A DNA stretch of 7,588 nt from positions 1-7,588 of the forward strand of contig JALTEE010000262.1 of NCBI GenBank assembly GCA_027007865.1. Direction: 5' to 3'. The stretch comes from a bacterium (GTDB taxonomy: Bacteria; UBP14; UBA6098; B30-G16). The position numbers were made by a program, and so were the translations under genes. The notes under the pieces were generated by a model. It saw only the letters and a program-made list of their open reading frames with translations. It did not search any database and had not been told where the DNA came from. Position 1 is the first letter of the stretch, and each line of letters starts with the position of its first letter. Shown piece by piece: positions 7,070 to 7,588 of the stretch.

Positions 7070-7105
7070 GGTTTCAGGGTGGGTTGTAATACCTGCCCTG
7101 AAACT
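7070..7105 (+). promoter_or_regulatory. Strong RNA hairpin between the histidine-rich gene and the FmdE-like gene
   Basis: GTTTCAGGG at 7071-7079 pairs perfectly with CCCTGAAAC at 7096-7104. In RNA the stem extends inward by five more pairs, two of them G-U, to 14 pairs around a six-base loop (7085-7090). No T-run follows on the plus strand and none precedes it for the minus strand, so it is not a canonical intrinsic terminator. The ribosome binding site of the next gene begins ten bases later. It may be an unusual terminator, an mRNA-stabilising or processing element, a cis-regulatory leader, or the target of a DNA-binding protein. Confidence 0.6.
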
Positions 7106-7124
7106 CTAAAAAAAGAGGTTAATT

Positions 7125-7588
7125 ATGTTTAAAAAACTTATTAGTGCTGTAATTTTCCTGTCTGCATTGACAATATCCTTTGGAGCCGCAAACTGGGCAC
7201 AGGAATTTTACGGAGATGTGCCACCCATCAAAATCAAAGAACCTCTGGGGGTAATGGTAGGTTCATTGAATCCTGATGATACTGTTATCACCATTTCCAT
7301 TCAGGATGTTGGTCTTTACACAGGGCACATCTGCCCTGGTACTGCGGCAGGATTTAAGGCAACAACCCTTGCACTTGATGCACTTTATGGGAAAGAAACA
7401 CCTGTGCGAGGCAAGATTAAAATAGCAGCAAATGTACCATCCGAGATACTGGATGTAGTTTCATACATTACGGGTGCAAGGGCATTTTACGGAAGGGATG
7501 AGGTAAACCATAATGATATTGTTATTGATAAAACCTTAGGGAGGAAACATTGGATAGTTGTTATGGTATTTCAGAGGAAGGACACAGG
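7125..7588 (+). CDS. Exported FmdE-domain protein, incomplete at the 3' window edge
   Basis: The frame opens at ATG 7125, with AGAGG at 7114-7118 six bases upstream, and stays open for 154 codons to the window edge. Residues 1-25 form a signal peptide (KK, then a hydrophobic core, with likely cleavage near A22 or A25). The mature part has the FmdE hallmark GHICPGTAAGF at 67-77 (H68, C70, P71, G72), then LALDALYG, and later SYITGARAFYGRDEV with a following NHNDIVIDK stretch. The family is named after subunit E of molybdenum formylmethanofuran dehydrogenase, but many bacterial members are unlinked to methanogenesis and bind metal through His/Cys ligands. Export of such a domain suggests a periplasmic or surface metal- or redox-linked role, which is inference. 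Four of its five arginine codons are AGG, and TCGA is absent, unlike the genes before it. No neighbouring Fmd/Fwd subunit is visible. Confidence 0.75.
   Translation, partial: MFKKLISAVIFLSALTISFGAANWAQEFYGDVPPIKIKEPLGVMVGSLNPDDTVITISIQDVGLYTGHICPGTAAGFKATTLALDALYGKETPVRGKIKIAANVPSEILDVVSYITGARAFYGRDEVNHNDIVIDKTLGRKHWIVVMVFQRKDT

Noticed and set aside
1..7588. tRNA, rRNA, CRISPR arrays, insertion sequences or long direct repeats
   Set aside because: I saw no cloverleaf, rRNA-like stretch, regularly spaced repeats or transposase-like protein in any frame.

Overview
The window looks like chromosomal DNA from a Gram-negative, probably anaerobic bacterium of a poorly characterised lineage. One gene encodes an exported beta-barrel porin, which implies an outer membrane. 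The feoAB genes serve ferrous iron, a family 57 glycosidase is a type common in anaerobes and thermophiles, and an FmdE-like gene points the same way. Genes carry strong AGGAGG-type ribosome binding sites. The DNA is AT-leaning and very rich in the tetranucleotide TCGA, while GATC is almost absent. I cannot name the species; a candidate-phylum origin is inference only.

Layout. (1) 38-1234, plus strand: a GAF plus HD-GYP protein, probably a cyclic-di-GMP phosphodiesterase. (2) 1246-3366, minus strand: a GH57 4-alpha-glucanotransferase/alpha-amylase, convergent with gene 1 across an 11-base gap. (3) 3367-3600: a 234-base divergent intergenic region with a plausible promoter on each strand. (4) 3601-7053, plus strand: a tightly packed run of an exported porin-like protein, a 40-codon small ORF, feoA, feoB and a 68-residue histidine-rich helical protein. 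Gaps are 26, 2, 6 and 47 bases. (5) 7054-7124: a strong RNA hairpin just before the next gene. (6) 7125 to the window end: an exported FmdE-like protein, cut by the edge, whose base composition and arginine codons differ from everything before it.

How the genes may work together. Genes 1 and 2 appear unrelated to each other (signalling and glucan metabolism). The feo cluster is the most interesting part. It places an outer-membrane channel, the FeoA/FeoB inner-membrane Fe2+ transporter and a histidine-rich, potentially metal-binding soluble protein in one apparent transcription unit. Read literally, this is a candidate route for a divalent metal from outside the cell to a cytoplasmic handler. 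The linkage is seen in the sequence. The joint function is inference.
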